DNA of 64,000 bases from contig NW_004955475.1 of assembly GCF_000276665.1 (NCBI RefSeq), positions 6,945,385 to 7,009,384 on the forward strand. The letters run 5' to 3'. Of the stretch, positions 22,151-33,775 are shown piece after piece (position 1 is the first letter of the stretch; each line of letters opens with the position of its first letter). The position numbers were made by a program, and so were the translations under genes. This DNA is from Chinchilla lanigera (lineage: Eukaryota > Chordata > Mammalia > Rodentia > Chinchillidae). The notes beneath the pieces were generated by a model. It ran no database searches. It had not been told where the DNA came from and saw nothing but the letters and a program-made list of their open reading frames with translations.

Positions 22151-23235
22151 GAACATATAAAGAATTAAAAAATTTCAGCCCCTCCAAATTCAAAGACTCA
22201 ATCCAAAAATGGGCAGCTGAGATGAATACACACTTCTCAGACAAGGAGATACAAATGGCAAAGAAATATATGAGAAAATGTTCAACATCATTAGTCATTT
22301 GAGAAATGCAAATTAAAACAACACTGAGATTCCACCTTACCCCAGTAAGAATGGCTAGCATTAAGAAATCAGCCAATAACAAATGCTGGTGAGGCTGTGG
22401 AGAAATAGGAACCCTTCTCCACTGCTGGTGGGAATGCAGACTGGTGAAACCACTGTGGAAATCAGTTTGGCAATTGCTCAGAAACCTAGGTCTAGAGGTC
22501 CCATTCAACCCAGCTATCCCCCTGCTGGGTATTTTCCCAGAAGATCTAAAAACATCATATCACAGTGATGTATGTGCACCCATGTTCATAGCAGCACAAT
22601 TTGTAATTGCTAAAATGTGGAAGCAACCCAAATGTCCATCCACTGAGGATTGGATAAGAAAATTGTGGTACTTTTATATAATGGAATATTACTCAGCTGT
22701 AAAGAAAGATAAACTCGAGGCTTTTATAGGCAAATGGTCACAACTAGAGACCATACTCATAAGCGAAATAAATCAAACATACATGTGCAAGCACCGCATT
22801 GTTTCTCTAGTGTAAAGCCTGAAAGAGTTAATTTAAACTAGGAGATATGATAGACATTGGGAATTGATAGGAAAGCACTCATAGGTAAAGGATAACTGGA
22901 ATATGGGAAAAGAGAAGGGAAAGAAGGAGAAAGTTTGTATATATGTATATGCAGGATAGCTAACACAGGTGTTCTACTGTCCTGTATTTCCTTGCTGAAA
23001 GAAACTGTCAGTGAGGCATTGGTTGATTAGCTTTGTATGTCTATATGTGTTTTCATGAGAAACTACATTGAAGATATCAATATGTAATACAATAAGCATT
23101 GTTAATTCCCTACCACTCTGTTTGTAACTCTGTAATGTCTGTACTGATCCTTTGCTATTTTGTAAAACGTTGTCGATCTGTTAGTATTTTCCTCCTTTTA
23201 TTTCTAAAATTAAAAAAAAAAAACAAAGGAAAAAA
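22151..23235 (+). mobile_element. Younger 5'-truncated L1, sense, with perfect target duplication
   Basis: A 15-base perfect duplication AAAAGCCATATGTTA (22136-22150 and 23236-23250) flanks 1,085 bp that hold the ORF2 C-terminus and the full 3' UTR, ending in an A-rich tail. The host L1 is continuous when it is removed. The terminal motif CCTCCTTTTATTTCTAAAAT before the tail is shared with the other young L1s in the window. Confidence 0.95.
22300..22815 (+). pseudogene. L1 ORF2 C-terminus
   Basis: The frame from 22444 encodes PAIPLLGIFPEDLKTSYHSD, FIAAQFVIAKMWKQP and a terminal stretch to a stop at 22813-22815. This is the best-preserved ORF2 end in the window and defines the stop used to place ORF2 in the antisense copies. 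A frameshift and a stop upstream prevent a longer reading. Confidence 0.9.
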
Positions 23236-23308
23236 AAAAGCCATATGTTAAGATGAAGTTGACTTCATTCTAGGGATGGAAGGATGGTTTAACATAAGTA
23301 AATCAACA

Positions 23309-23403
23309 GGGGCTGGTGATTTAGCTCAGCGGCAAAGCGCCTGCCTGGCAAGCGCAAGGTCGTGAGTTTGGTTCCTGGTACCAGAGAAAAACCAAAAAAA
23401 AAA
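23309..23403 (+). mobile_element. ID SINE, sense
   Basis: Starts GGGGCTGGTGATTTAGCTC and ends in an A tail. Flanking repeats AAGTAAATCAACA (23296-23308) and AAGTAAAACAACA (23404-23416) differ at one base. Confidence 0.95.
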
Positions 23404-23530
23404 AAGTAAAACAACAAATGTAATATATCATATAAAGAGAAGCAAGAATAAAAAATCACACAATCATCTCAAAAGATGCAAAAAAAAAAGCCATTGACAA
23501 AATCCAACACTCATGCATGATTAAAAACTG

Positions 23531-24164
23531 ACAAATATAGGTAGGGTGGATTAACTACTGGTCAACTGGTAACATCCAGTTGCAATGAATCAGCATGGTT
23601 CTGGGTATGCAAAACCCACCTGAGGATTGTTGCCAACAGCATAAAAGGAGCTCTGGATGGGAAGATGGTATGCTGTTGATTCTCCTGGAGAAGCTTGTCG
23701 TGGTGGCTTTGCTGATATGAACTCAACTGTTTTCATTGTCGGAGGAGCTCGGGTTGCCACTGTCACCAAGGATGGCTGTGATTTTCTTTGAGGGAGCTCT
23801 GGTCCTAACCACGAGTGTCATTTCCTGGCTCCAGTACAGATCCCTCAGCCTTCTGACACAGATTACAATGATGCAGACTTTCTAGTTTCTACCCCTGGCC
23901 TTTGGGCCTTCCAAGTGCAGATCCTTGATATAGACTTGCATGAGGCATTGTTATGGGCTCTAGGCCTCCAGTTGGACTTATGCACAATATTGCCATATAA
24001 TGCATGCCCTCGGTTGGATTCTTCATGCCCTCGGTTGGATCTCTAGTGCTAGGCCAGATCACTTGAAATCTTCTGCATATGAATTTTCAGGCTAATATTA
24101 TAAAATAATCTTATACATTATGTCTTGTATTAAATATAGTCCCTTGAAAACCCTGACTACAACA
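23531..24164 (+). mobile_element. LTR-like insertion in old L1, family uncertain
   Basis: This 630-bp block interrupts L1 text that is contiguous on either side. It contains a TATA-like CATAAAAGG at 23639-23647 and ends ACTACAACAATTGGTATAG, which recalls an LTR end followed by a MaLR-type internal start. A short tandem duplication of CATGCCCTCGGTTGGAT lies at about 24003-24044. Exact ends and a target duplication could not be fixed. Confidence 0.45.
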
Positions 24165-24939
24165 ATTGGTATAGAAAGACTTTATTTCAAAGTAATAAAA
24201 GCCATTTTTGACAACCTCACTGACAACATAACATTAATGTGGAAAAATTAAGAGCTACTAATGAAGATAAAACAAGGTGTCCGTTCACACTACTTCTGTC
24301 CAATACAGTATTCAAAACTTTAGCCAGAGCAATCAAACAAGAGAAAGAAATAAAACAGGTACATACAGGAAATGACAAAGTCAAACTACTGTCACTTGCA
24401 AATGACATCCTTAACAGAGGACCCATAAAACTCCATCAAAAGACTCCCAGAAGTAATGAATAAATTCAAACAGTAGCAGGATACAAAATCAACACACAAA
24501 AGTCAAGTGTTTCTGAAAACCAGCAATGAGCCCACTAAGAAAGAAATTAGAAATACAATACCATTCACAACAGGTTCCAAAACATTAAATACATAGTAAT
24601 TAACCTAATGAATTAACCTTTCTCTGTAATGAAATCTTTAGTGTCCTGAACAGACTACCCACAGAATGTGAAAAAATATTGCTACTTACTCTTCAGAAAA
24701 AAGACAAATATGTAGAAAATATAAGGAACTCCAAAAATTAGAGCCACCAAAATAAAAGAACAATCCAAAACTGTTTATTTGAAATGAATAAACACTTCAC
24801 AAAATAAGTACAATGACCAATAGGTTTGTGAAAAATGTTCAGCATATTTGGCCATTAGAAAAATGCAAATCAAAACAACACTGAGATTCCATATTTTTTA
24901 TAAAGAATGGATGCTATCCAGAACTCAGGAAACAACAGG

Positions 24940-25083
24940 TCAGTGTGGTGGTGCATACCTGCAACTCCAGCACTTGGAAGGCTGAGGCAGAAAGATGATA
25001 GCAAGTTTGAGGCAAGCATGTGCTGTGTAGCATTACAAGGCAAACCTGAATTTAAAAGCAAGACTCTGTCTCAAAAAATCAAA
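24940..25083 (+). mobile_element. B1-type SINE, sense
   Basis: Core wording GTGGTGGTGCATACCTG, CTCCAGCACTTGGAAGGCTG and ACTCTGTCTCAAAAAA. Two related segments upstream of the tail fit the B1 internal duplication. It lies inside the C-terminal part of the old L1. Confidence 0.85.
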
Positions 25084-25755
25084 GAGTACTGATGACATTG
25101 TGAGGGGAAAGGAACACTTCTACATTGTTCATGAAAATGTAAACTAGTACAACCCCTATGAAAATCAGCATGAAGATTCTTCCAAAAACTAAAAGAAGAA
25201 ATTGTATTTGATCCAGCTGTAGCTCTTCTGGGTATCTTCCCAACCGAATTGAAAACATCCTGTTACCGTGATATGTGCATTTTCATGTTCATTGCAGCAC
25301 AATTACAACTGCTAAATTTTAGAAGTGACCCCTACGCCCACCAAGAGATGAACGGGTAAAAAAATATGATGTGATATTTTTTATGTATATCAGCCATAAT
25401 GAAGGATAAGTTTCAGTCCTTTGTAAAAAAATTGATGTTTCTTGAGACCATAATGCTAAGTGAAATAAATAAGACACAGAATGTTACACATTACATTATC
25501 ACATGGTTTTTTCTTATATGAGAAACCCAAATCATAAGCAATTAAAGAGCAACATAAAAGATAACCAATAGGCAACAGGAAGGTAGAGCATTGTGCATAC
25601 GTGAAGGGGATCTAAGGATCGATGTTGAGGGGAGTGAAGAGAGGGAATTGTGAAGTAGCAAAGATGCAATAAATATATGTACCAACTCCCAATGATGAAC
25701 TTATTCATTGCGTGTTGCAAACATGTACTAATAGAAACAATCTATATTTTAAAAA

Positions 25756-26244
25756 GGAAATATTATTGCCTTTTACATTATGCCAGATTCCCTTGGCTTA
25801 GCTTAGAGATGAAACGAGTTGCACGAAGAGCATAGCATAGGCAGAAGACTAAAAACGCCTTAGTCTTTTTACCTAAAGGATGAGAAACCAAGACAGGGTG
25901 AGAGTAAGGATGAGTGTCTGTAATCTGAAAAATGCCAGAATGACTAGAAAGAAAACAGATCTTGGAAAACATGCTATAAATTTGTTTATGGATTTGCAGT
26001 ATTACCTTTAAGCTATATATGTGCTGAACTGATTATGAAGAACTTAAAGATGTCACTAAGTAATGAATTTCAAATCAGAGCATTGCCTGGCTTTCAGAAT
26101 GCCCCCCAAATAGTGCATACATGAGAAAAACCAAATAGCATCACAACAGCTTTGAAAACTGAGCAGATATTTGAACCACAGGATACAGAAGATGAACTGG
26201 ATGGAATGTAAGGACTGAAGCCTGCACAACAAATGATAACTTAT
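25756..26244. other. Unique sequence, nothing recognised
   Basis: No repeat or coding signal is seen between two L1 elements. Confidence 0.5.
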
Positions 26245-26654
26245 TAATATTCTTTTTTAATTTTAAAAAATAAAAGAAGGAAAACATATTAACAAACAGA
26301 CATCCATTTACAAAATAGCATAGGAACAATACAAACAAAACAGAGGTACAGACAAAGTTATATGAAATTAACCATGGTTGTTGTATTACTTATTGATATC
26401 ATCAAAGCGGTTTCTCAAGAAAACAAATAGAGACATACAAGATTGACCCAACAAGTAAAAATTAACTGTTCATTTCTGTACAGCAATAGAAGACAGTAGT
26501 ACAATGTTAGCTATCCTGTATATACATAATTACATAATTTCCCCCTTTTTCCCTTCTTTTTTCCCACACCCCAGTTACCCTTTACTTTTGAGCATTTTCC
26601 TTTCATTTCACAATGTCTACCATACCTCCTAGCATTTATTTACTCTTTCAGGAC

Positions 26655-29600
26655 TTACACTAGTGAGACAATACAATGCTTACACATGCAGGTCTGATTT
26701 ATTTCACTTATGAGTATGGTCTCTAGCTGTGACCATTTACCTACAAAAGCCTCGAATTTATCTCTCTTTATACCTGAGTAATATTGCATTATATAAAAGT
26801 AGCACAATTTTTTATCCAATCCTCAGTGGATGGACATATGGGTTGCTTCCAAAATTTAGCAATTACAAATTGTGCTGCTATGAACATATATCGCTGTGAT
26901 ATGATTCTTTCAGATCTTTTGGGAAAATATCCAGAAGGGGAATAGCTGGGTTGAATGGAATCTCTAGACCTAGTTTGCTGACGAATCTCCACACAGATTT
27001 CCACAGTGGCTTCACAGGTCTTCATTCCCACCAGCACTGGAGAAGGGTTCCTATTTCTCCACAGCCTTGCCAGCATTTGCTATTGGTTGATTTCTCAATG
27101 CTAGCCATTCTTACTGGGGTGAGATGAAATCTCACTTGTGTTTTAATTTGCATTTCTTGAGCGACTAATGATGTTGACCATTTTCGCATATATTCATTTG
27201 CCATTTGTATTTCTTTATCTGAGAAGTGTGTATTCATCTCAACTGCCCATTTTTGGATTCGGTCTTTGAATCTGGGGGGGGGGGCTGATATTTTTTAATT
27301 CTTTATATGTTCTAGATAGAAGTCCTTTGCCAGAGGGACAGTCAGCTAAAATTTTATCTCATTTTGTGGGCTTTCTTTTTACTCAGCTGATGATTTATTT
27401 AGATGTGCAGAAACTTTTCAGTAGGATGAAATCCCAGTTGTTCATTCTTTGAAGTATTTCACGTGTGGTTTGGTTTTTGTTCATGGAATCTCTGCCTTCC
27501 CCTATGTCTTCAAGATTTTTACCTACTTTCTCTTGCAATAGATTTAGTGTTTCTGTTTTAATACTGAGATCTGTGATCCATTTTGACTTAAGTTTGGTGC
27601 ATGGTGATAGACTTGGGTCTATTTTCAGTCTTTGGCAGGTAGCAAGCCAATTTTTCCAGCACCATTTATTAAAGCAGCTGTCATTCTTCCAATGAGTTTG
27701 TTTGGCCCCTTTATCAAAGACTAGGTGGCTGAGTGTGAGTGTGGTTGTGTCTGTGTCCTCCAGTCTGTTCCATTAATCTTCTGGTCTGCTTTTTAGCCAG
27801 TACCATGTTGATTTTATTGCAGTGGCTTTGTAGTATAATTTCAGATCAGCAATTGTAATTCCACATGACTTGTCCATGTTGCCCTGGATTGCTTTTGCTA
27901 TTCTGCATCTCTTCTGGTTCCAGATGAACTTAAGGAATGTTTTCTGTAGATTTGTGAGATCTGCTAATGGTAGTTTAATGGGAATTGCATCGAATCTGTA
28001 CAACAATTTTGGAAGTATAGCCATTTCTACAGTGTTGGTTCTTCCTATTCATGAGCAAGGAATTTGTTTTCATTTATTGAGATCCTCTTTGATGTCTTTT
28101 TAAACGTATACTGCAGTTTTCATTGAATAGATCTTTTACTTCTTTTGTTAGATTGATTCCTAAATATTTCAATTTCTTGGATGCTATTATGAAAGGTATG
28201 GTTTCTTTAATTTCTCTCTCAGTCTGTTTGTTGTTTGTGTATAGGAATGCTATTGATTTTTGGGTGTTGACTTTGTATCCAGCTACACTGCTGAATTTGT
28301 TGATTAATTCAAGGGGTCTTCTTGTGGAGTTTTTGGGGTCTTCCATGTAAAGTATCATGTCATCTGCAAATAGTGATACTTTTACTTCATTCTTTCCTAT
28401 CCATATTCCTTCTATTTCTCTTTCTTATCTAATTGCTCTGGCTAATGATTTCAGAACTATGTTGAACAGGAATGGTGACAGCTGACATCCTTATCTTGTT
28501 CCTGATTTAAAGTAAAACCTCTCAGTTTTTGACCATTTAGTATGATGTTGGTTATTGCTTTGTCATAGACGGCTTTGATCAGGTTGAGATAAAGACCATC
28601 TATTCCTATTCTCTGTAGAGTTATTATCATGAATGCATGTTAGACATTGTTGAAAGTTTTTTCTGCATCTATTGAGATGATCATTTCGTTTTTGTCTTTG
28701 GCTCTATTGATATGGTGTATAACATTAATTGATTTGCTAATATTGAACCAGCTCTGCATTTCTGAAATGAATCCAACTTGGTCGTGGTGTATGATTTTTT
28801 TGATGATTTACTGCAATCTATTTGCTGGTATTTTACTGAATATCTTTGCATCTATCTCCATTAGGGAGATTGGTCTATACTTCTCTTTCTTGGATGGGTC
28901 TTTCTCTGGTTTTGGTATGAGTATAATATTTGCCTCCAGAAATGAGTTAGGGAGAATTCCTTCCTTTTCAATTTCATTGAAGCCTTTGAGGAGTGTTGGT
29001 GGTAAATCTTCTCTGAGTTTCTTGTAAAATTCCACTGTGAATCCATCAGAGCCTGGGCCTTTCGTTGCTGGTAAGTTTTTGATCACATTTTCAATCTCAC
29101 TAATTGATATTGGGTTGTTCATGATTTATATATCTTCTTCACTCAACCTTGTTAATTCATACACATCTAGGAATCTGTCCATTTCCTCTGAATTTTCTAT
29201 CCTATTGGCGTAAAGATTTTCAAAGTAGGTATTAGTGTTCTTCTAAATTTCTGTAGAATCTGTAGTAATTTCATCCTTTTCATTCCTTATTCTATGAATT
29301 TGAGTTCTTTCCTTCCTTTTTTTGATAAGGTTGGCTAGGGGTTTAGCAATTTTATTTATTCTTTCAAAGAACCAACACTTTGATCCATTTCTTTTTGTAG
29401 GGTTTTCTTCATCTCAGTTGTGTTTATTTCTGCCCTGATCTTTATAATCTCCTCCCTTCTTTGGGCTTTGAGTTTGACTTGTTCTTCTTTTTCTAAAAGT
29501 TTGAGGTGCAGCATGAGGCTATTTATTTGTTTTCTCTCTCTGTTTTCCTTATATGTGAGTTCACCACTATAAATTTCCCTCTGAGAACTGCTTTCATTGC

Positions 29601-30455
29601 ATCCCACAGATTCCAGCATATTGTACTTACATTTTCATTTGTTTGCAGTTATTTTTTAATTTCTTCTTGAATTTCTTCTGTGACCCATTGATTGTTCAGG
29701 AGGTTGTTGTTTCATTTCTAAGTGTTTATGAAGTTTTTGAGTTCCTTTTGTCATTAATTTCCAATTTTATTGCACTGTGGTCAGATAATATGCATGGGAT
29801 AATTTCAGTTCTTTTGCATTTAAGTAGGTGTGGTCTATAGGCTAGAATGTGGTCTATTTTAGAGAAAGTCAAATGTGCAGCTGAGAAACATGTGTATTCT
29901 GATGTTGTGGGGTGGAACACTCTGTATACATCTACTAAGTCCATTTGTTCACAGATTTGGTTCAGATCTCTTATTTCTTTGCTGATTTTTAGTGCAGTTG
30001 ACCTATCTCCTTGTGTCAAAGGGTTGTTGAGGCCTCTTATTACAATAGAGTTATTAAGTATGTGGGTTTTCATGTTTGTTTAAATTTGTCTTATATAGTT
30101 TGGTGCTCCAATATTTGGTGCATATATGTTTATGATTGTTATCTCATCCTCTTGCAGTTTTCCCCTAACAAGTATGTAGCGACTTTCTTTATCTCTTTTC
30201 ATTGTTCTCAGTTTGAAATTTGCATTGTCTGCCAATATAATAGCTATACCTCCTTTTTTCTGGGTTCCTATTGCATGGAGGATTGTTTTCCATCCTTTAA
30301 CTTTCAGTCTGTGGATTTCCTTTTGAGTGAAGTGTGATTCTTGTATACAGCATGTAGTTGGATTTTGTACCTTAATCTACTCTGCCAATCTGTTTCTTTT
30401 GACTGGAGAATTGAGGCCATTTACATTTATAGTTATAACCATATGTATTGATTTA
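26655..30455 (-). pseudogene. L1 ORF2 (endonuclease-reverse transcriptase), broken
   Basis: Pieces in minus-strand order: endonuclease (29726-30073, containing YRVFHPTTSEYTCFSAAH and the catalytic-type SDHSAIKLEI near its end), RT start (28808-29122, [20 protein letters not shown]), RT continuation (28074-28358, [14 protein letters not shown]), post-RT segment (27773-28024, [15 protein letters not shown]) and C-terminus (26789-27237). The span of about 3.8 kb matches ORF2. Frameshifts between the pieces rule out a functional enzyme. Confidence 0.9.
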
Positions 30456-30459
30456 TCAT

Positions 30460-31311
30460 TGTCATGTTATTTACTTGCATTGGTGTCCTAGGTTTTCTAC
30501 CTCTTTACTTGCTTGCTCTTCTTGACATTTCATTTCTACTGCTATTCTTGAAATTGCTGTCAGATTTTTCTCTCTCTAGAATATCTTTTAGTACTCTTTG
30601 TAATGTTGGTTTGGCACTCATGAATTTCTTCAATTGTTCTTTGTCATGAAAATATTGTATTTCTCCATTGAATTTGAGGGATAGTTTGGCAGGGTACATC
30701 AGTCTTGGTTGGAAGCTGTTCTGTCTCAGGCCCTGTAACACTTCACTTCAAGCTCTTCTCAACTGGATGGTTTGTGCTGAGAAGTCTGCCGTGATTCTGA
30801 TGGACTTACCTTTATAGGTAATCTGTTTCTTTTCTCTATTAGCTTTTAATATTCTGTTCTTTTGCTGGAGATCTGTGATCTTGACTATTATATGTCTAGG
30901 TATATTTTTATTTTGGTTATGATTAGTTGGAGTGCTATATGTCTCCTTTACCTGTATATCAGATTCTGTTTCCATACTTGGGAAATTTTCTGCTATTATT
31001 TCTGCAAATATTCTTCTTTTGTCCTTTATGTTGTCTCCTGCTGTTTCATTGACTCTGATTAGTCATACATTATTCCTCTTTACCTCATCTTGCAGCTGAT
31101 GAATTGATTTTTCTTGATTCCTTATTGATTATAAGATATCCTTTCTTTCATGGTCACTAGCTGCCATGTTGTCTTCAAAATCTGAAATTCTATCTTTGGC
31201 TTCATTCAAGTGGTTTTGGCAGCTTTCAATGGAAGCTTTGATTTCCTGTATATCTGTTTGAATCTGGTTCATGTGTTCTAATTTGTTTCTATATTTTTCA
31301 TTTAACATGTC
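30460..31311 (-). pseudogene. L1 ORF1, 5' truncated and broken
   Basis: The C-terminal domain is read at 30505-30741 (ending near REKSDSNFKNSSRNEM) and the RNA-recognition part at 30748-30975 (NKNIPRHIIVKITDLQQKN). Further right the sequence encodes coiled-coil text up to the truncation at 31311. ORF1 and ORF2 lie next to each other in the usual order. Confidence 0.85.
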
Positions 31312-31320
31312 TAATATTCT

Positions 31321-32500
31321 GAATAGAATTAAAGCAAGAACTAGAATTTCATAACGTAACAGCTGAAATATCCAGTTTACAATAAAAATGACTCAACATA
31401 GAAGTAATAAAATCTGAGCTATTTATAATTGGAAAAAATAACAATTAAAATACACCAATCCTGATATAACCTGGAATTCACAATTATCAGAAAAGCACAA
31501 AATAGAAAAGAACAGTCTGAAAATAAATGGAAGTGTAGCAACAGATAGAGGAAAAATAGTTATATTTATAAAAATTAAATGGATACATTGGATATGATAA
31601 ACAACTAAAAAAATATATTCACCAAAAGCTCTCAATAGAAAATTGGAGATAACAAGAAAGCATTACTCATTATGCTGAGTAAAAGAAGCCAGCCTCAAAT
31701 GTTATTTACATATTACTAATTTATGTAATATTTTTGAAATAACAAAATTATAGAGATGGAGAACAGTTTGGTGATTGCCAAGGGCTAAGAATGGTGGAAG
31801 GGCTGAATGTGACTGTAAAAGTGTAGCACAAAAGATACTTTATTGCAACACTATACCTGCAGATCTAGTATTGTAAATATTGTATTGTACTTGGGGTGTT
31901 GTAAATATTTAGAGATATCATAAATGTCAATCAATATGGTACTAATTAAAAGGAACAGTATACCATTGTTAAAAGGACTGAAACCAAGCTATATATTCTC
32001 CAGTGAAAAATATATTCAACTTTCATTAAATAGATAAAGAAAATAACAAAATATTATAATAATAAAATCCTATTTAAAATCAAAATGTCATTTATGCAAA
32101 TATATAAACACATGTGTATTAATATGTATTAGAAATAAAACAGGTCTGAAAGAAATATTCTAAACAGCTAACTGACCATATGTAGGGAATGGAATTGGGG
32201 GTTTGGGTCCCCTCTTCATTTATTTATTTATTGCAGCACAATTGGATACTATAGTTCCTGAAACCAAATTGTTGACAAAGATAATGGAAAGAAACATCTA
32301 GATTTCTATTATTCCAGGCACTGTGAGCTCACATTTTCAGTGATAGATAACAGGCAATGCAGGAAATCAAACACCTTTTTCCCAAGTTAAGGAAGAGGAG
32401 GATGTTTATATAATTGGAAAAGCAAAGTAATTTCATTCCCAAAGAAGGCAGTTAAACAAAGCCTTGGAAATATCATAAACAACTAACATCAATGTACCAT
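31321..32500 (+). repeat. Mostly unassigned; probable old L1 3' end at 31640-31930
   Basis: The part at 31640-31930 contains wording such as TAGAGATGGAGAACAGTTTG and GGTGATTGCCAAGGGCTAAG, typical of the 3' UTR of old L1M elements in sense orientation. The rest is AT-rich with no other call. A short TTTA run lies at 32216-32232. Confidence 0.45.
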
Positions 32501-32501
32501 A

Positions 32502-32700
32502 TTAATAATAATAGTTATTATAGGTTCATTATGACCTAAGCACTTTATTCAACACTTTATATGTGCCAATTCATTTCATTCTCACAATAAAACTTTGAAA
32601 TAAATGATATTGTTGTTTCCATTAGCCTCATAAGGAGACTGATATATTGAAATCAAATGAGTTGTTCAAAGATACATATGTAGAAAGTGACAGGGATACG
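32502..32700 (+). mobile_element. MIR SINE, sense
   Basis: The order of MIR landmarks is intact: a start near AATAATAGTTATTATAGG, the CTAAGCACTTTATTC segment, the core TTCATTCTCACAATAAAAC, then AAGGAGACTG, GAGTTGTTCAAAGATA and AGAAAGTGACAGG. MIR is an ancient tRNA-derived SINE shared by mammals. Confidence 0.8.
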
Positions 32701-33072
32701 TTTTGCTTCCCAGGTGGCTTAGCTGTGGACACTGAGATCACCACACAGGGTTTCCTCTTCAATTGTATTTGTCATTAAAGTCACAAGCGATATCTTTAAC
32801 AGACAGGACAATCTAATCCAGTAAATAATCTCCTTTTAAAAATGTCTATTGGACATTCTCTGGAACAGTGTTTGGATATAAGTATGTGTCCATCCATTTT
32901 GCTTGGAATTATTGCCTATAAATTGGACAGAGACAAATCTTTCACAGAGAAACTTCTCTAGAAGCACAGATATAAATTCCAGGAAACTAACATAAAAACT
33001 AAATTTCATGCCTCAGACCAAGCACTAGCAGCATTAATGTAGGGAAACTGTGACAATGATTTTGCCCTACCT

Positions 33073-33300
33073 CAGTGATGGTAAACCTTTTAGAAACTGA
33101 TTGCCCAAATTGTAACCCAAAACCCACTTATTTATCACAAAATGCCAACACTGCAATTAATCATGAATACTGAGGTTTTAGTTTAGGAAAATAAACAACT
33201 GTTATCTAGTACTCACTGCTAGGACTACATGGCTCAGAAGCTGACAGAGAAGGCTCTGTGCACCTGATGCAGCACATGTGTCATAGATTCGCCACCTTTG
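33073..33300 (+). mobile_element. Non-autonomous hAT (Charlie/URR1-like) DNA transposon, 228 bp
   Basis: The left end CAGTGATGGTAAACCT and the reverse complement of the right end, CAAAGGTGGCGAATCTATGA, form imperfect terminal inverted repeats. Eight-base flanks CCCTACCT (33065-33072) and CCCTATCT (33301-33308) differ at one base, the hAT signature. The interior, including ACCCACTTATTTATCACAAA, resembles rodent hAT-Charlie elements I recall as URR1; the name is from memory and unverified. No coding capacity. Confidence 0.8.
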
Positions 33301-33569
33301 CCCTATCTATTGGTGTTTCTCCCTACCCTCTCAGACAGGATTTATCATGTGCAGCCTGCAGATGTTTTTTCAAACACTGAAGTGATACACATATGTTGGC
33401 AAAGGGCTTTGTGTTGCAGCCAGTTATCAAAGAAAGTACAACAGATATACTTGAGATCCGTAAATGTTGGAATTTCTGGGACATTTTGAGTATTTTGGTG
33501 GTATCTGTGGACATGAGGAAAAAGTGCTCAAAAATAAGTGTTATTCTCAATAACTTAGACGAATTACTC

Positions 33570-33720
33570 ACCCTTCTTTCCTTCCTTCCTTCTTTCCTTC
33601 CTTCATTCCTTCCTTCCCCCTTTCCCTCCTTCCCTCCTTCCCTCCTTCCCTCCTTCCTTCCTTCCTTCCTTCCTTCCTTCCTTCCTTTCTTGTTTCCTTC
33701 CTTCCTTCCTTCTTCCCTTT
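33570..33720. repeat. (TTCC)n / (CCCT)n microsatellite
   Basis: A 150-bp polypyrimidine array of TTCC with CCCTCCTT variants. It lies where the tail of the adjacent antisense B1-like SINE should be and probably grew from that tail. The Lys/Glu/Arg-rich antisense frames and Pro/Ser/Phe-rich sense frames across it are translations of the repeat, not genes. Confidence 0.95.
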
Positions 33721-33730
33721 CCTCTGTTCT

Positions 33731-33775
33731 TTGTTTTCTGAGATGGGGTCTCACTAGGCAGTTCATTCCAAGTAG
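33731..33775 (-). mobile_element. B1-like SINE 3' fragment, antisense
   Basis: TTTTCTGAGATGGGGTCTCA is the reverse complement of a B1 3' end. The 5' two thirds of the SINE are missing. Confidence 0.7.

Larger units (their letters stand above)
21231..25755 (+). mobile_element. Old L1, sense, heavily interrupted
   Basis: ORF2 segments appear in order: upstream of RT (21231-21700), RT start (21740-22135, including QEASITLIGKS and RLILMNIGAKLLNK), RT continued (23251-23530, 24165-24600), then after an internal deletion the C-terminal region and 3' UTR (24640-25755). It is interrupted by a GAAA microsatellite, a younger L1 (22151-23235), an ID (23309-23403), an LTR-like block (23531-24164) and a B1 (24940-25083). 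All frames are broken. Confidence 0.8.
26254..31311 (-). mobile_element. 5-kb L1, antisense, 5' truncated in ORF1
   Basis: On the minus strand: truncated ORF1 coiled-coil region at the right end, ORF1 C-terminus, complete ORF2 span, 3' UTR and a poly-T remnant at 26251. A 9-base repeat TAATATTCT occurs at both edges (26245-26253 and 31312-31320), the likely target duplication. It is the least decayed long L1 here but still has multiple frameshifts. No nested SINE is present. Confidence 0.9.
33365..33775 (-). repeat. Left arm of an inverted duplication (or copy of an unnamed composite repeat)
   Basis: The reverse complement of 33365-33560 aligns with 34990-35185 at roughly four in five bases or better, for example the shared GTATTTTGGTGGTATCTGTG. 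The homology continues across a purine/pyrimidine tract into the 3' end of a B1-like SINE (33731-33775) that is in the matching place in the right arm. Confidence 0.8.
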
